From contig CAJLLH010000071.1 of assembly GCA_905207385.1 (NCBI GenBank), forward strand, positions 1 through 6,511: a stretch of 6,511 nucleotides of DNA, in the 5' to 3' direction. The notes under the pieces were generated by a model, which did no database searches, was not told where the DNA came from, and saw only the letters and a program-made list of their open reading frames with translations. Origin of the DNA: an uncultured Eubacteriales bacterium. Its GTDB lineage: Bacteria > Bacillota > Clostridia > Christensenellales > Borkfalkiaceae. Position numbers and translations under genes: made by a program. How positions within the stretch are numbered: the stretch's first letter is position 1; every line of letters starts with the position of its first letter. Of the stretch, positions 1 through 6,511 are shown in pieces.

Positions 1-490
<490 letters not shown>

Positions 491-580
491 TTTATAAACA
501 GCTTTATTATGACGGCGCGCATTTTTTTCAGATTTTATAAGCGCTTAGCCGTGACATAATTAATACAGACAGCCTTTCGT

Positions 581-615
581 AAGGGTGCGCTATTATAGGC
601 GCGCCCTTTTTTTTT
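581..615 (+). terminator. Rho-independent terminator downstream of ilvC
   Basis: AAGGGTGCGC (581-590) pairs with GCGCGCCCTT (599-608) as a 10-bp stem with one G-U wobble and an 8-nt loop (TATTATAG). Nine T residues follow at 607-615. It sits 91 nt after the ilvC stop codon and points away from it. The opposite strand has only a short T tract, so it should act mainly on + strand transcription and separates ilvC from the ftsK operon. Confidence 0.9.
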
Positions 616-776
616 GTATAAAATTCCCCGTATGATCCGGAAGGAAATAGCCTTATTTTACTAAAAATCCAAGCTGCTGATATTCGTCTGAAGAAAGTGG
701 AGGTGGAGGGCGCAAAACAAGAAATAATCAAAAATGTGTCGCCACACATATGCGCGCGCGGCGGCGCGTGCGCTAC
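616..776. other. Intergenic stretch without a recognisable gene
   Basis: Between the ilvC terminator and the ftsK promoter I recognise no protein or known RNA. On the + strand one frame is open from 622 to the stop at 790-792 (56 codons) and reads like a lysine/glutamate-rich peptide around KVEVEGAKQEIIKNV. It has no ATG; the only usual starts inside it are CTG at 688 and GTG at 697, 703 and 736, with no convincing ribosome binding site in front. A - strand frame (528-749) runs straight through the terminator and is not credible. An 11-codon ATG frame at 632-664 is too short to judge. The notable structure is the hairpin pair at 734-771, listed separately. Confidence 0.5.
734..771. repeat. 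Two adjacent inverted repeats (hairpins) of unknown function
   Basis: ATGTGT (734-739) and ACACAT (744-749) form a perfect 6-bp inverted repeat around CGCC. Two bases later GCGCGCGC (752-759) pairs with GCGCGTGC (764-771) around GGCG, with one G-T wobble. Neither is followed by a T run, so they are not intrinsic terminators. They lie 40-80 bp upstream of the ftsK promoter -35 box and could be protein-binding sites or part of an upstream RNA. The sequence does not decide between these. Confidence 0.5.
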
Positions 777-801
777 TAAATATATAATTTAAAAAATAAT
801 T
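777..801 (+). promoter_or_regulatory. AT-only tract upstream of the promoter (possible UP element)
   Basis: All 25 bases from 777 to 801 are A or T, ending 10 bp before the -35 box. This is roughly where the RNA polymerase alpha C-terminal domain contacts UP elements, though it starts a little further upstream than a classical one. That it stimulates transcription is inference. Confidence 0.4.
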
Positions 802-803
802 GC

Positions 804-834
804 TCATTTTGTTGCCCTACGCCGAGCAAAATGA
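804..834. promoter_or_regulatory. Inverted repeat overlapping the promoter (candidate operator)
   Basis: TCATTTTGT (804-812) is repeated in inverted form as GCAAAATGA (826-834), eight perfect pairs plus one wobble, with 13 bp between the arms. The centres of the arms are 22 bp apart, about two helical turns. The left arm ends on the first base of the -35 box and the right arm fills the spacer up to the -10 box. A protein bound here would block RNA polymerase. I cannot name a regulator from the half-site. Confidence 0.45.
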
Positions 835-840
835 TATAAT
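812..840 (+). promoter_or_regulatory. Sigma-A type promoter of the ftsK-rimO-pgsA operon
   Basis: The -35 box TTGCCC (812-817) is separated by exactly 17 bp from a perfect -10 box TATAAT (835-840). The transcription start should fall near 847, giving a leader of about 60 nt before the ftsK GTG. A second TATAAT occurs at 850-855 but has no -35 box at the right distance. An inverted repeat covers the spacer and the edge of the -35 box. This is the only convincing promoter between the ilvC terminator and ftsK. Confidence 0.85.
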
Positions 841-868
841 AATTCAGAGTATAATATGACTGGTCAGA

Positions 869-892
869 TGCGGAGATTTCATATTTTCCGCA
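869..892 (+). promoter_or_regulatory. Leader hairpin directly upstream of the ftsK ribosome binding site
   Basis: TGCGGAGA (869-876) pairs with TTTCCGCA (885-892) over 8 bp with one G-U wobble and an 8-nt loop. The stem ends two bases before the CGGAG ribosome binding site (894-898). The left arm itself contains GGAG, so the right arm (TTTCCGC) could also compete for the real binding site. A role in setting FtsK translation is inference. Confidence 0.45.
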
Positions 893-893
893 A

Positions 894-898
894 CGGAG
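894..898 (+). promoter_or_regulatory. Ribosome binding site of ftsK
   Basis: CGGAG ends 9 nt before the GTG at 908-910. It supports that GTG as the real start; no ATG lies at a suitable distance in the same frame. The alternative frame-1 starts further in (TTG at 985, ATG at 1051) have no comparable site. Confidence 0.7.
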
Positions 899-907
899 TT
901 TCAAAAG

Positions 908-3900
908 GTGAAAAATAAAAATTCAGGAAATAAAACTTCATTGATTTTTACGCGGGAAACGCTGGGAATGACTATTCTGCTGTTTTGTTTTATAGTCCTT
1001 CTTGCGCTTTTAAGCGGCAACAGAATATTTGCGGGCTTCGGCAGCGCGATATGCACTTTCATGTACGGCACGTTCGGTTACGGCTGTTTTCTTGTCATAG
1101 CAGCGCTCTCGGAGTATGGCTTGCTTTTGAAAAAAGCGTAAAACTCAAATTGCGCCCCACGCTGTTTGCGTGCCTTACGCTTTACGCGCTTTTTCTGCTG
1201 TTTCATGCGGTGTCGACTCGCAATTTCGACATAAACGATAACTACATTAACCAATGCTACCTTATCGCGGCACAGGGCTTTCCCTCGTATACTTTCGGCG
1301 GAGTGCTTTCGGCTATTCTTGTATATCCCGTAGCTCTCGTAACCACGTTTACCGGTGCTTACATAATTTTTGCTTTGCTTGCCGTACTCGGCGGCTATTT
1401 TACCGTGCTTTCCGTTAAAAAGCATTGCTTCGGCGGCAAGTTCGCTTCGCGCGAGGCGGTTGCCGCTCATTCTGAAAGCGCTGCCGGCTATGCAGAATCC
1501 AACCCTCAGCCCGTTCAGGATAATTATTCCGAAGGGTACGGGGTGCAGACTGAACAGCCGCAATACGCGCAGAGCCAGTATGCTCAGCCGCAGTATCAGC
1601 AGGCACCCGTACAGCCCGCTTATGATGCGGGTTACAACGGCTATGCGCAGCCTCAGCCCGCAGATTATTCTGCGCCCGTTCAGCCGCTTTATCAGCAACC
1701 TGACGGCGGTATGAATCAGGGCGGCGCATACGGTCAGAATTATTCGGACGATTATTCTGCCCGACCTTATTTTACCGCGCAGCATATGATGTCTTCTTCC
1801 GAGCATAAAGAGGAAGATAAATTCTCGCCCGAAAAGCTCGGCAGAAAAATAATTCTCGACCGTGACGAATTTGCCGCAGAAAGCTACAGGCGCAACGGCA
1901 TTTTCGACGAAAATTCTTATTTTAATCACCCTATACGCAACGACGGCGACTATATCCGCGGATTTACTGACGGAAAGGGAAAGAGCAAGGGTACTACCGT
2001 AGAGCCCGCAACTTATTCCGAAGCTTACCGCCAGAGCGTGGACAAGCAGCCTTCCGAACCGCATAGCGGAATACTTTACGGCGATGCTCCCGCCAAAAAG
2101 CTGGAGGACATTCCTTCTTCACAGAACAGTGTTTCCGCGCAGAACGTAACTTCTTATACTGCGCCTTCTTATACTGAACCCGAAACCGATTCGGGTAACG
2201 AGTATACGCAGGAAGGTCCCATTGTGCCCGAGGAAATTGACCTCGGCGCGCCCGAAACTGAAATTGACGACAGCGCAGAACTGTTCGGCGGCAACTCGCA
2301 GTCCGCCGCAGATTTTGCGGGCGATTCCGCTCAGACGGCAGCGCCCGAACAGCCCCCCGTGGATACGCGCGGCGACTTTGCTTCCCGTCTCGATTCGCAC
2401 AGACTGGACGACGCGCTTTTCGGCACGTCTGAAACCCGCGCCGATTCTTCCCGCACGGAAGGTCTTTCGCGCAGGGACGACTTCGGCGGCGTGAGCGATT
2501 CCCGTTCTGATTTCGGACAGGAATTTTCTTCGCGCGGCGAGCTTTCGCGCAATAACGATACGTCCCGCGGCGGCGAATTTTCGCGCGGCGCGGATGTATC
2601 GCGCAGAGAAACATCGTTCGGCATGCAGCCCGAATCTTCGCGCAACGAAGACATAATCAAAAGCGACGATTCTTCGCGTACGGAAGACTTTTCAAGGCGC
2701 GGGGAACTCGGAGAAAACCGCCGCATGGCGGGATTCGGAGAACCTGCTTCGGATAATATTTCTTCCGACAGTTCTTCGGACGGCGGCAGAGGGGGCGACA
2801 ACGGCATTTCTTCGCTGTTCTCGTCTACAAATTCAAGGCTCGGCGAAGGCAGAATTGAGCCCGATATTTCGCGGCTTTCTTCGCGCAGGGACAGAAGCAA
2901 CGCCAATCTGTTCGACGACGATTCGCCTTCAGACGGCGGCGATATTTTCGGCGGAAGAAGAGAGGAGAGGGCGGAAGAACCTCCTGCTCCCGCGCAGCCC
3001 GTTCAACCCGCACAGCCCGTTCAGCCCGTGCGCCGAGAAACGCCGTCTTCCGTTCAGCAGGATAAAACGTCCGCTTCGGAATCTGCCCCCGCAGAGGAGA
3101 AGAAGCCGCCTCACGTATGGAAAAAGTATGTGCGCCCGTCGCTTGACCTTCTGGAAGATTATCCCGAATACAACAGCGCCGACACGGCAGAGGTGGAGGA
3201 GAGCAAGCGCATAATTGTTGAAACGCTTGAAAGTTTTAAAATTGATTGCGTAGTATCCGACGTGGTTGTCGGTCCCGCCATAACGCGTTTCGACGTTATT
3301 ATTCAGGACAGAACAAACATTAAAAATTCCCTTCGTTACAGGGAATCTATAGCCATGGCGCTCAAAAAGGAAAACGTAAACGCCTATCTGAATTATTCAA
3401 AGGGTGCGTTGTCCATAGAAGTGCCCAACAGCAAGCGCAGCACGGTAGGCCTCAAGAGCATGATGCTTTCTTCGTCCTACATAAACGCAAAAACCAATTC
3501 GCTCACGTTTGCGCTCGGCAAAAACGTAGAGGGCGCATGCATCTGCCCCGACATAACAAAAATGCCTCACCTGCTTGTAGCCGGTACTACGGGCAGCGGT
3601 AAATCAATCTGCTTGAGCTCGCTGCTTATAAGCCTTTTGTATAAGTACGGCCCCGAAGAGCTGCGCTTTATACTGGTTGACCCCAAACAGGTTGAATTCA
3701 TAAGCTACGACAAGTTGCCTCATCTTATGATAAACGAAATTATCTATGACGTGGACAAGGCAATAAAAGCGCTCAACTGGGCTATAAAAGAGATGGAGCG
3801 CCGCTATACTCTGTTCAAAGATATGACGGAGACGGGCGCCAATGCTAAGGGCAACATAAAAATAGCAACCAAGGATTTGAACGAATACAACGCTCACCTT

Positions 3901-4626
3901 GAAGAAGGTCAGGAAAAACTGCCCAAGATAGTTATAGTGCTCGACGAGTTTGGCGACCTTATGCTTCAGGCAAAGAAGGATATCGAAAGCCGCATAATCA
4001 AGCTTGTGCAGAAGGCGCGCGCCGCGGGCATACATCTTATACTTGCAACGCAGCGTCCTTCGGTTGACTGCATAACGGGTCTTATAAAGTCCAACCTGCC
4101 TACAAGAATCGGTTTCAAAGTTGGCTCGTTCGACGACTCGCGCACCATATTCGATATAGGCGGCGCGGAAAAACTTCTCGGCCGCGGCGATATGTACTTC
4201 CGTTCGGCGGAGCGCCCCGACCTTATGCGCATTCAGGGCTGCTTCGTGGATACTCCCGAGGTGCAGAAAGTTACCGACTTTATCAAACAGCACAACGAAA
4301 CTTACTTCGACCAGAGTGTTTCCGACTTCATAAACAAGGTGGAAGAACCTGAACAGGCGGCGGGACTTTCCGACGGCGGCGAAACTTCGGAGGAAACCAA
4401 GATAGACGATACGTTTATACGTGCGCTCAAGTACTGCGTAATGTCGAACGCCGCGTCTGTTTCCATGATTCAAAGGCGCTTCCCCATAGGTTACATAAAG
4501 GCCTGCAAAATTGTAGACTGGATGGAAAACATGAACTACATTACCAAGGCCGAAGGCTCAAAATCTAGGAAAGTACTGCTTTCCAAGGAAGAATTTATAA
4601 ATACATACGGGGATATCGATGATTGA
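908..4626 (+). CDS. ftsK: FtsK/SpoIIIE family septal DNA translocase, reading frame interrupted once
   Basis: This is a membrane-anchored, ATP-driven pump that moves chromosomal DNA through the division or sporulation septum. Joined across a frameshift near 1104-1138, the product is about 1238 residues. Residues 1-170 hold about five membrane segments (about 18-36, 56-75, 85-104, 128-147, 148-170). Residues about 175-736 are a low-complexity linker: Gln/Pro/Tyr-rich first, then Ser-Arg-rich, then Pro/Gln-rich. From about 737 (YVRPSLDLLEDYPEY) the beta and alpha motor domains follow. Walker A GTTGSGKS is at nt 3583-3606 (residue ~893), and Walker B VIVLDEFGDLM has Asp-Glu at nt 3943-3948. Also visible are ARAAGIHLILATQRPSVD and GGAEKLLGRGDMYF. 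The C-terminal gamma winged helix for recognising chromosomal orientation sequences is intact (MIQRRFPIGYIKACKIVDWM). The start is GTG with CGGAG 9 nt upstream. The gene heads an operon and overlaps rimO by 8 nt. I cannot tell the FtsK role from the SpoIIIE role. The family call is firm; whether the gene is functional as written is open. Confidence 0.93.
1104..1138 (+). other. ftsK: Apparent frameshift in the ftsK membrane domain
   Basis: Translation from GTG 908 gives convincing membrane sequence up to FLVIAAL (about 1108) but stops at TAA 1139-1141. The rest of the protein, ending at 4626, is in the frame one base earlier. That frame is nonsense before about 1104 and sensible from LGVWLAFEKSVKLKLRP onward. 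Two local tracts could explain it: CTCTC at 1106-1110, where removing one CT unit gives an unbroken AALGVWLAF, and A6 at 1130-1135, where one extra A gives LLLKKSVKL. The first keeps a continuous hydrophobic segment and looks more natural. A sequencing or assembly error, a true mutation, or ribosomal frameshifting are all possible. Confidence 0.85.
1561..1605 (+). repeat. Pentapeptide repeat QYAQx in the FtsK linker
   Basis: Codons 1561-1605 read QYAQS, QYAQP, QYQQA, three five-residue units with varied synonymous codons. They lie in a Gln/Pro/Tyr-rich stretch from about 1500 to 1790. Proline- and glutamine-rich linkers are known from FtsK; this one is probably disordered. Confidence 0.6.
2380..2898 (+). 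repeat. Ser-Arg-rich degenerate repeat region of the FtsK linker
   Basis: About 173 residues contain 15 Ser-Arg dipeptides, mostly written TCG-CGC or TCC-CGC, with Asp, Glu and Gly between them. The most regular part is at 2545-2616: four 18-nt units coding SRNNDT, SRGGEF, SRGADV and SRRETS, preceded by a five-residue unit SRGEL. The mixture of positive and negative charge suggests a disordered, polyampholyte linker. It lies between the membrane domain and the motor. Confidence 0.65.
2992..3027 (+). repeat. Tandem 18-nt duplication coding AQPVQP
   Basis: Bases 2992-3009 and 3010-3027 both encode AQPVQP and match at 16 of 18 positions, the two differences being third-codon changes. This is a small in-frame tandem duplication in the Pro/Gln-rich end of the FtsK linker, just before the motor. 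Confidence 0.7.
4609..4613 (+). promoter_or_regulatory. Ribosome binding site of rimO
   Basis: GGGGA lies inside the last codons of ftsK and ends 5 nt before the ATG at 4619. It supports the start that overlaps the ftsK stop codon. Confidence 0.55.
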
Positions 4627-5953
4627 TTTAACCCGCAAAAAGTTCGGGCTTATTTCGCTCGGATGCGATAAAAACAGGGTCGACGCGGAAAAACTTCTTG
4701 CAGAGATAGCCGCGCGCGGCTGCGAAATAACAGGCGACATAGAGGAGGCGCAGGTGCTCATAATCAACACCTGCTCCTTTCTGTCGGATTCCAGAAAAGA
4801 GGCGATAGAAACTATTATCGAAAGCGCCGCTTATAAAAGCGGCAATCTGGAAAAAATAGTTGTAACGGGCTGCCTTCCCCAGAAGTTTATAGGCGACATC
4901 TGGGAGGCGCTTACCGAAGCCGACGTCTTTTTGGGCACGTATGACTACGACGTGTTCTTTGAAGCGTTGCAAAAAGCTTATGAAGAGGGCAGGTGCAATA
5001 TGGTCGGCTCGGGCAAAAACCCCTTTACCTGCGGCAGACTGGTTACTACGCCCGTCCATTACGCATACCTCAAAATTGCCGACGGCTGCAACAACCGCTG
5101 CACATACTGCCTCATTCCCAAAATCCGCGGCGCGTATTTCAGTTATCCAATGGAAAAACTCGTAGAAGAGGCGGAGGGACTGGGCGAAGTTTCGGAACTC
5201 ATTCTCGTCGCGCAGGACGTAACGCGCTACGGCATAGATTTATACGGCAGCAAAAAACTTTGTGAAATTTTGCAAAAGCTGACAGCACTTGTCAACATTA
5301 ATAGTGTAAGATTGTTGTACTGTTATCCCGAAATGATAGACGACGAGCTTATCGCCGAGATAAAGAACAACCCTAAGATTATAAAATACCTCGACATACC
5401 TTTCCAGCACAGCGAAGACAGAGTCCTTAAAATGATGAACAGGAAGGGTACGCGCGGCAGTTATACAGAGCTTGTAAAAAAGCTGAGAAGCGAGATTGAA
5501 GGCGTAGCCATCCGCTCTACGTTCATCTGCGGTTTCCCTACCGAGACGGAGGAAGAGAGCGCCGCTTTGGGCGAGTTTTTAAAGGAAGTAAAGCTGGATA
5601 ACTGCGGATTTTTCGCTTACTCGCGCGAGGAGGGTACGCCCGCTTACAAAATAAAGGGGCAGATACCCGCTTCGATAAAGAAGAAGCGCGTAAAAAACAT
5701 GTACGAAATTCAGCGCGCAATTTCGCTTGAAAGAATGCGCGGCTGGGTAGGCAAAACGCTTAAGGTGCTTTGCGACGGAATTTGCGAAGACGGCAGCGGC
5801 TTTTACGGCAGAGCGTATTTTTCCGCTCCCGATATAGACGGCAAGGTCTTTTTCAATTCGCCTTTTGCCGAGCAGGGCAAATATTACGACGTAATCATTG
5901 AAAGTTGCGACAGTTACAATCTTTACGGAAAAACGGAGGATTTCGGGGAATGA
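4619..5953 (+). CDS. rimO: Ribosomal protein S12 methylthiotransferase RimO
   Basis: This radical-SAM enzyme adds a methylthio group to the beta carbon of a conserved aspartate of ribosomal protein S12 in the cytoplasm, using S-adenosylmethionine and two [4Fe-4S] clusters. The product has 444 residues, normal for the family. The N-terminal methylthiotransferase domain holds the three auxiliary-cluster cysteines C16 (SLGCDKNRVDAE), C52 (INTCSF) and C85 (VTGCLPQ). The radical-SAM motif CNNRCTYC gives C157, C161 and C164. VAQDVTRYGIDLYG, LDIPFQHSEDRVLKMMNRKG and RSTFICGFPTETEEE are RimO-type; the tRNA enzyme MiaB would have a GQNVNSY-like stretch in place of the first. A TRAM domain covers residues about 375-440. 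The ATG overlaps the end of ftsK by 8 nt and the stop overlaps pgsA by 4 nt, so the gene is probably translated together with both. No key residue is missing. Confidence 0.96.
   Translation: MIDLTRKKFGLISLGCDKNRVDAEKLLAEIAARGCEITGDIEEAQVLIINTCSFLSDSRKEAIETIIESAAYKSGNLEKIVVTGCLPQKFIGDIWEALTEADVFLGTYDYDVFFEALQKAYEEGRCNMVGSGKNPFTCGRLVTTPVHYAYLKIADGCNNRCTYCLIPKIRGAYFSYPMEKLVEEAEGLGEVSELILVAQDVTRYGIDLYGSKKLCEILQKLTALVNINSVRLLYCYPEMIDDELIAEIKNNPKIIKYLDIPFQHSEDRVLKMMNRKGTRGSYTELVKKLRSEIEGVAIRSTFICGFPTETEEESAALGEFLKEVKLDNCGFFAYSREEGTPAYKIKGQIPASIKKKRVKNMYEIQRAISLERMRGWVGKTLKVLCDGICEDGSGFYGRAYFSAPDIDGKVFFNSPFAEQGKYYDVIIESCDSYNLYGKTEDFGE
5935..5940 (+). promoter_or_regulatory. Ribosome binding site of pgsA
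   Basis: GGAGGA ends 9 nt before the ATG at 5950 and lies inside rimO. It matters because it fixes the upstream start of pgsA and so supports the long N-terminal extension. A second GGGGA at 5945-5949 touches the ATG and is too close to be the main site. Confidence 0.75.
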
Positions 5954-6511
5954 ACGAAGAAGAGAAGAACAATTCGGAAAATACCGAACTTGTTGAAACG
6001 GAGCAGAATGATTCTTACGTGCCGGCCGAGCAGGAAAGCGCGGACGAAAGCTTTAAAAACGACAGTTTTTATAAAATTGCCAAGGGTAAAGGCATATTTA
6101 ATCTGCCCAACAAGCTTACAATAAGCCGCATGGTAATGATACCTGTGTTTATATTGTTTTTCTATCTTGATTTTGTAGGTCACTTTTTTGTTGCGCTGGC
6201 AGTTTTTATCGTGGCGTCGCTGACTGACCTTTTAGACGGAAAAATAGCAAGAAAGTATCACCTTGTAACCAATTTAGGCAAATTCCTCGACCCGATTGCG
6301 GATAAAGTTCTTGTTTCCACGGCTTTTATACTTATGCTTCCCGCTTCATGGATTTTTTCCATATTCACCGATTCCTGGATGGTAATCGTGGGGGCGTGCG
6401 GCGTTGCAATCATTCTTGCAAGGGAAATCATTATAAGCGGTTTCCGCATGGTTGCGGCAGATGCGGGCATCGTTATCGCCGATACTTTCAACGGCAACGA
6501 CGGCAACTTCT
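5950..6511 (+). CDS. pgsA: CDP-diacylglycerol-glycerol-3-phosphate 3-phosphatidyltransferase (3' truncated by window edge)
   Basis: This integral membrane enzyme transfers the phosphatidyl group from CDP-diacylglycerol to glycerol 3-phosphate, giving phosphatidylglycerol phosphate and CMP, the first committed step to phosphatidylglycerol and cardiolipin. 187 codons are visible with no stop. The CDP-alcohol phosphotransferase signature is complete and correctly spaced: D93, D96, G97, A100, R101, then G110, D114 and D118 (TDLLDGKIAR, then GKFLDPIADK). NLPNKLTISRMVMIPVF at residues 51-67 is where most family members begin, so residues 1-49 are an extra acidic tail with 13 Asp/Glu among the first 40 residues. 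LAREIIISGFR near residue 156 is also typical. The start overlaps the rimO stop as ATGA, with GGAGGA 9 nt upstream. The last visible residues (IADTFNGNDGNF) depart from the usual continuation towards GKLKT, perhaps a loop insertion. The family call is firm; the C-terminal part is not seen. Confidence 0.93.
   Translation, partial: MNEEEKNNSENTELVETEQNDSYVPAEQESADESFKNDSFYKIAKGKGIFNLPNKLTISRMVMIPVFILFFYLDFVGHFFVALAVFIVASLTDLLDGKIARKYHLVTNLGKFLDPIADKVLVSTAFILMLPASWIFSIFTDSWMVIVGACGVAIILAREIIISGFRMVAADAGIVIADTFNGNDGNF

Noticed and set aside
528..749. - strand open frame of 73 codons in the ilvC-ftsK gap
   Set aside because: It reads through the ilvC terminator stem and T run, and has no convincing ribosome binding site.
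850..855. Second TATAAT as an additional promoter
   Set aside because: At 17 bp upstream the sequence is CAAAAT, not a -35 box, and there is no extended -10 TGn. It lies just downstream of the expected start of the main promoter.
985..1103. TTG (985) or ATG (1051) as the start of ftsK in the main frame
   Set aside because: The translation before about 1104 in that frame is His/Arg/Cys-rich nonsense, while the other frame in the same bases encodes proper membrane helices from a GTG with a good ribosome binding site.
1127..1141. Programmed -1 ribosomal frameshift as the preferred explanation for the ftsK break
   Set aside because: The heptamer G AAA AAA is not one of the efficient bacterial slip sites, no strong downstream hairpin is evident, and I know of no recoding in ftsK. 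The CTCTC indel gives a more natural protein. Kept only as an alternative.
1078..2064. Long - strand open frame (328 codons) opposite the ftsK N-terminal region
   Set aside because: It lies wholly opposite clear FtsK membrane and linker coding sequence, its translation shows no family motif, and there is no start signal of its own. It is a by-product of codon bias on the other strand.
3604..4473. Long - strand open frame (289 codons) opposite the FtsK motor domain
   Set aside because: It is antisense to the most conserved part of FtsK, whose motifs fully explain the + strand. The reversed translation resembles no protein I know.

Overview
The window is an ordinary chromosomal housekeeping segment, most likely from an uncultured member of the Firmicutes (class Clostridia). 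Evidence for this is the gene order ftsK/spoIIIE - rimO - pgsA (a neighbourhood known from Clostridia), strong GGAGG-type ribosome binding sites, a near-consensus sigma-A promoter, and an IlvC of the short class I bacterial type. The genus cannot be named from the sequence. All recognisable genes are on the + strand.

Layout. (1) 1-490: the 3' end of ilvC (ketol-acid reductoisomerase, branched-chain amino acid synthesis), cut by the window edge. (2) 491-907: an intergenic region. It holds an intrinsic terminator for ilvC (581-615), a stretch of unclear function with two back-to-back hairpins (734-771), an AT-only tract (777-801), a clear promoter with 17-bp spacing (812-840) overlapped by an inverted repeat, and a leader with a hairpin directly in front of the ftsK ribosome binding site. 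(3) 908-4626: ftsK/spoIIIE, a septal DNA translocase with an N-terminal membrane domain, a linker of about 560 residues and a complete C-terminal motor plus gamma domain. Its reading frame is broken once, between about 1104 and 1138. (4) 4619-5953: rimO, the ribosomal protein S12 methylthiotransferase. (5) 5950-6511: the start of pgsA (phosphatidylglycerophosphate synthase), cut by the right edge and carrying an unusual acidic N-terminal extension.

ftsK, rimO and pgsA overlap by 8 and 4 nt, so they look like one translationally coupled operon driven by the promoter at 812-840. The products serve different processes: chromosome segregation at the septum, modification of the small ribosomal subunit, and anionic phospholipid synthesis. 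Their grouping is a conserved neighbourhood rather than a pathway.

I do not see an undescribed multi-gene system here. The points most worth a second look are the ftsK frameshift, the repetitive Ser-Arg-rich and Gln/Pro/Tyr-rich FtsK linker, the operator-like inverted repeat on the promoter, the unexplained hairpins at 734-771, and the acidic extension of PgsA.
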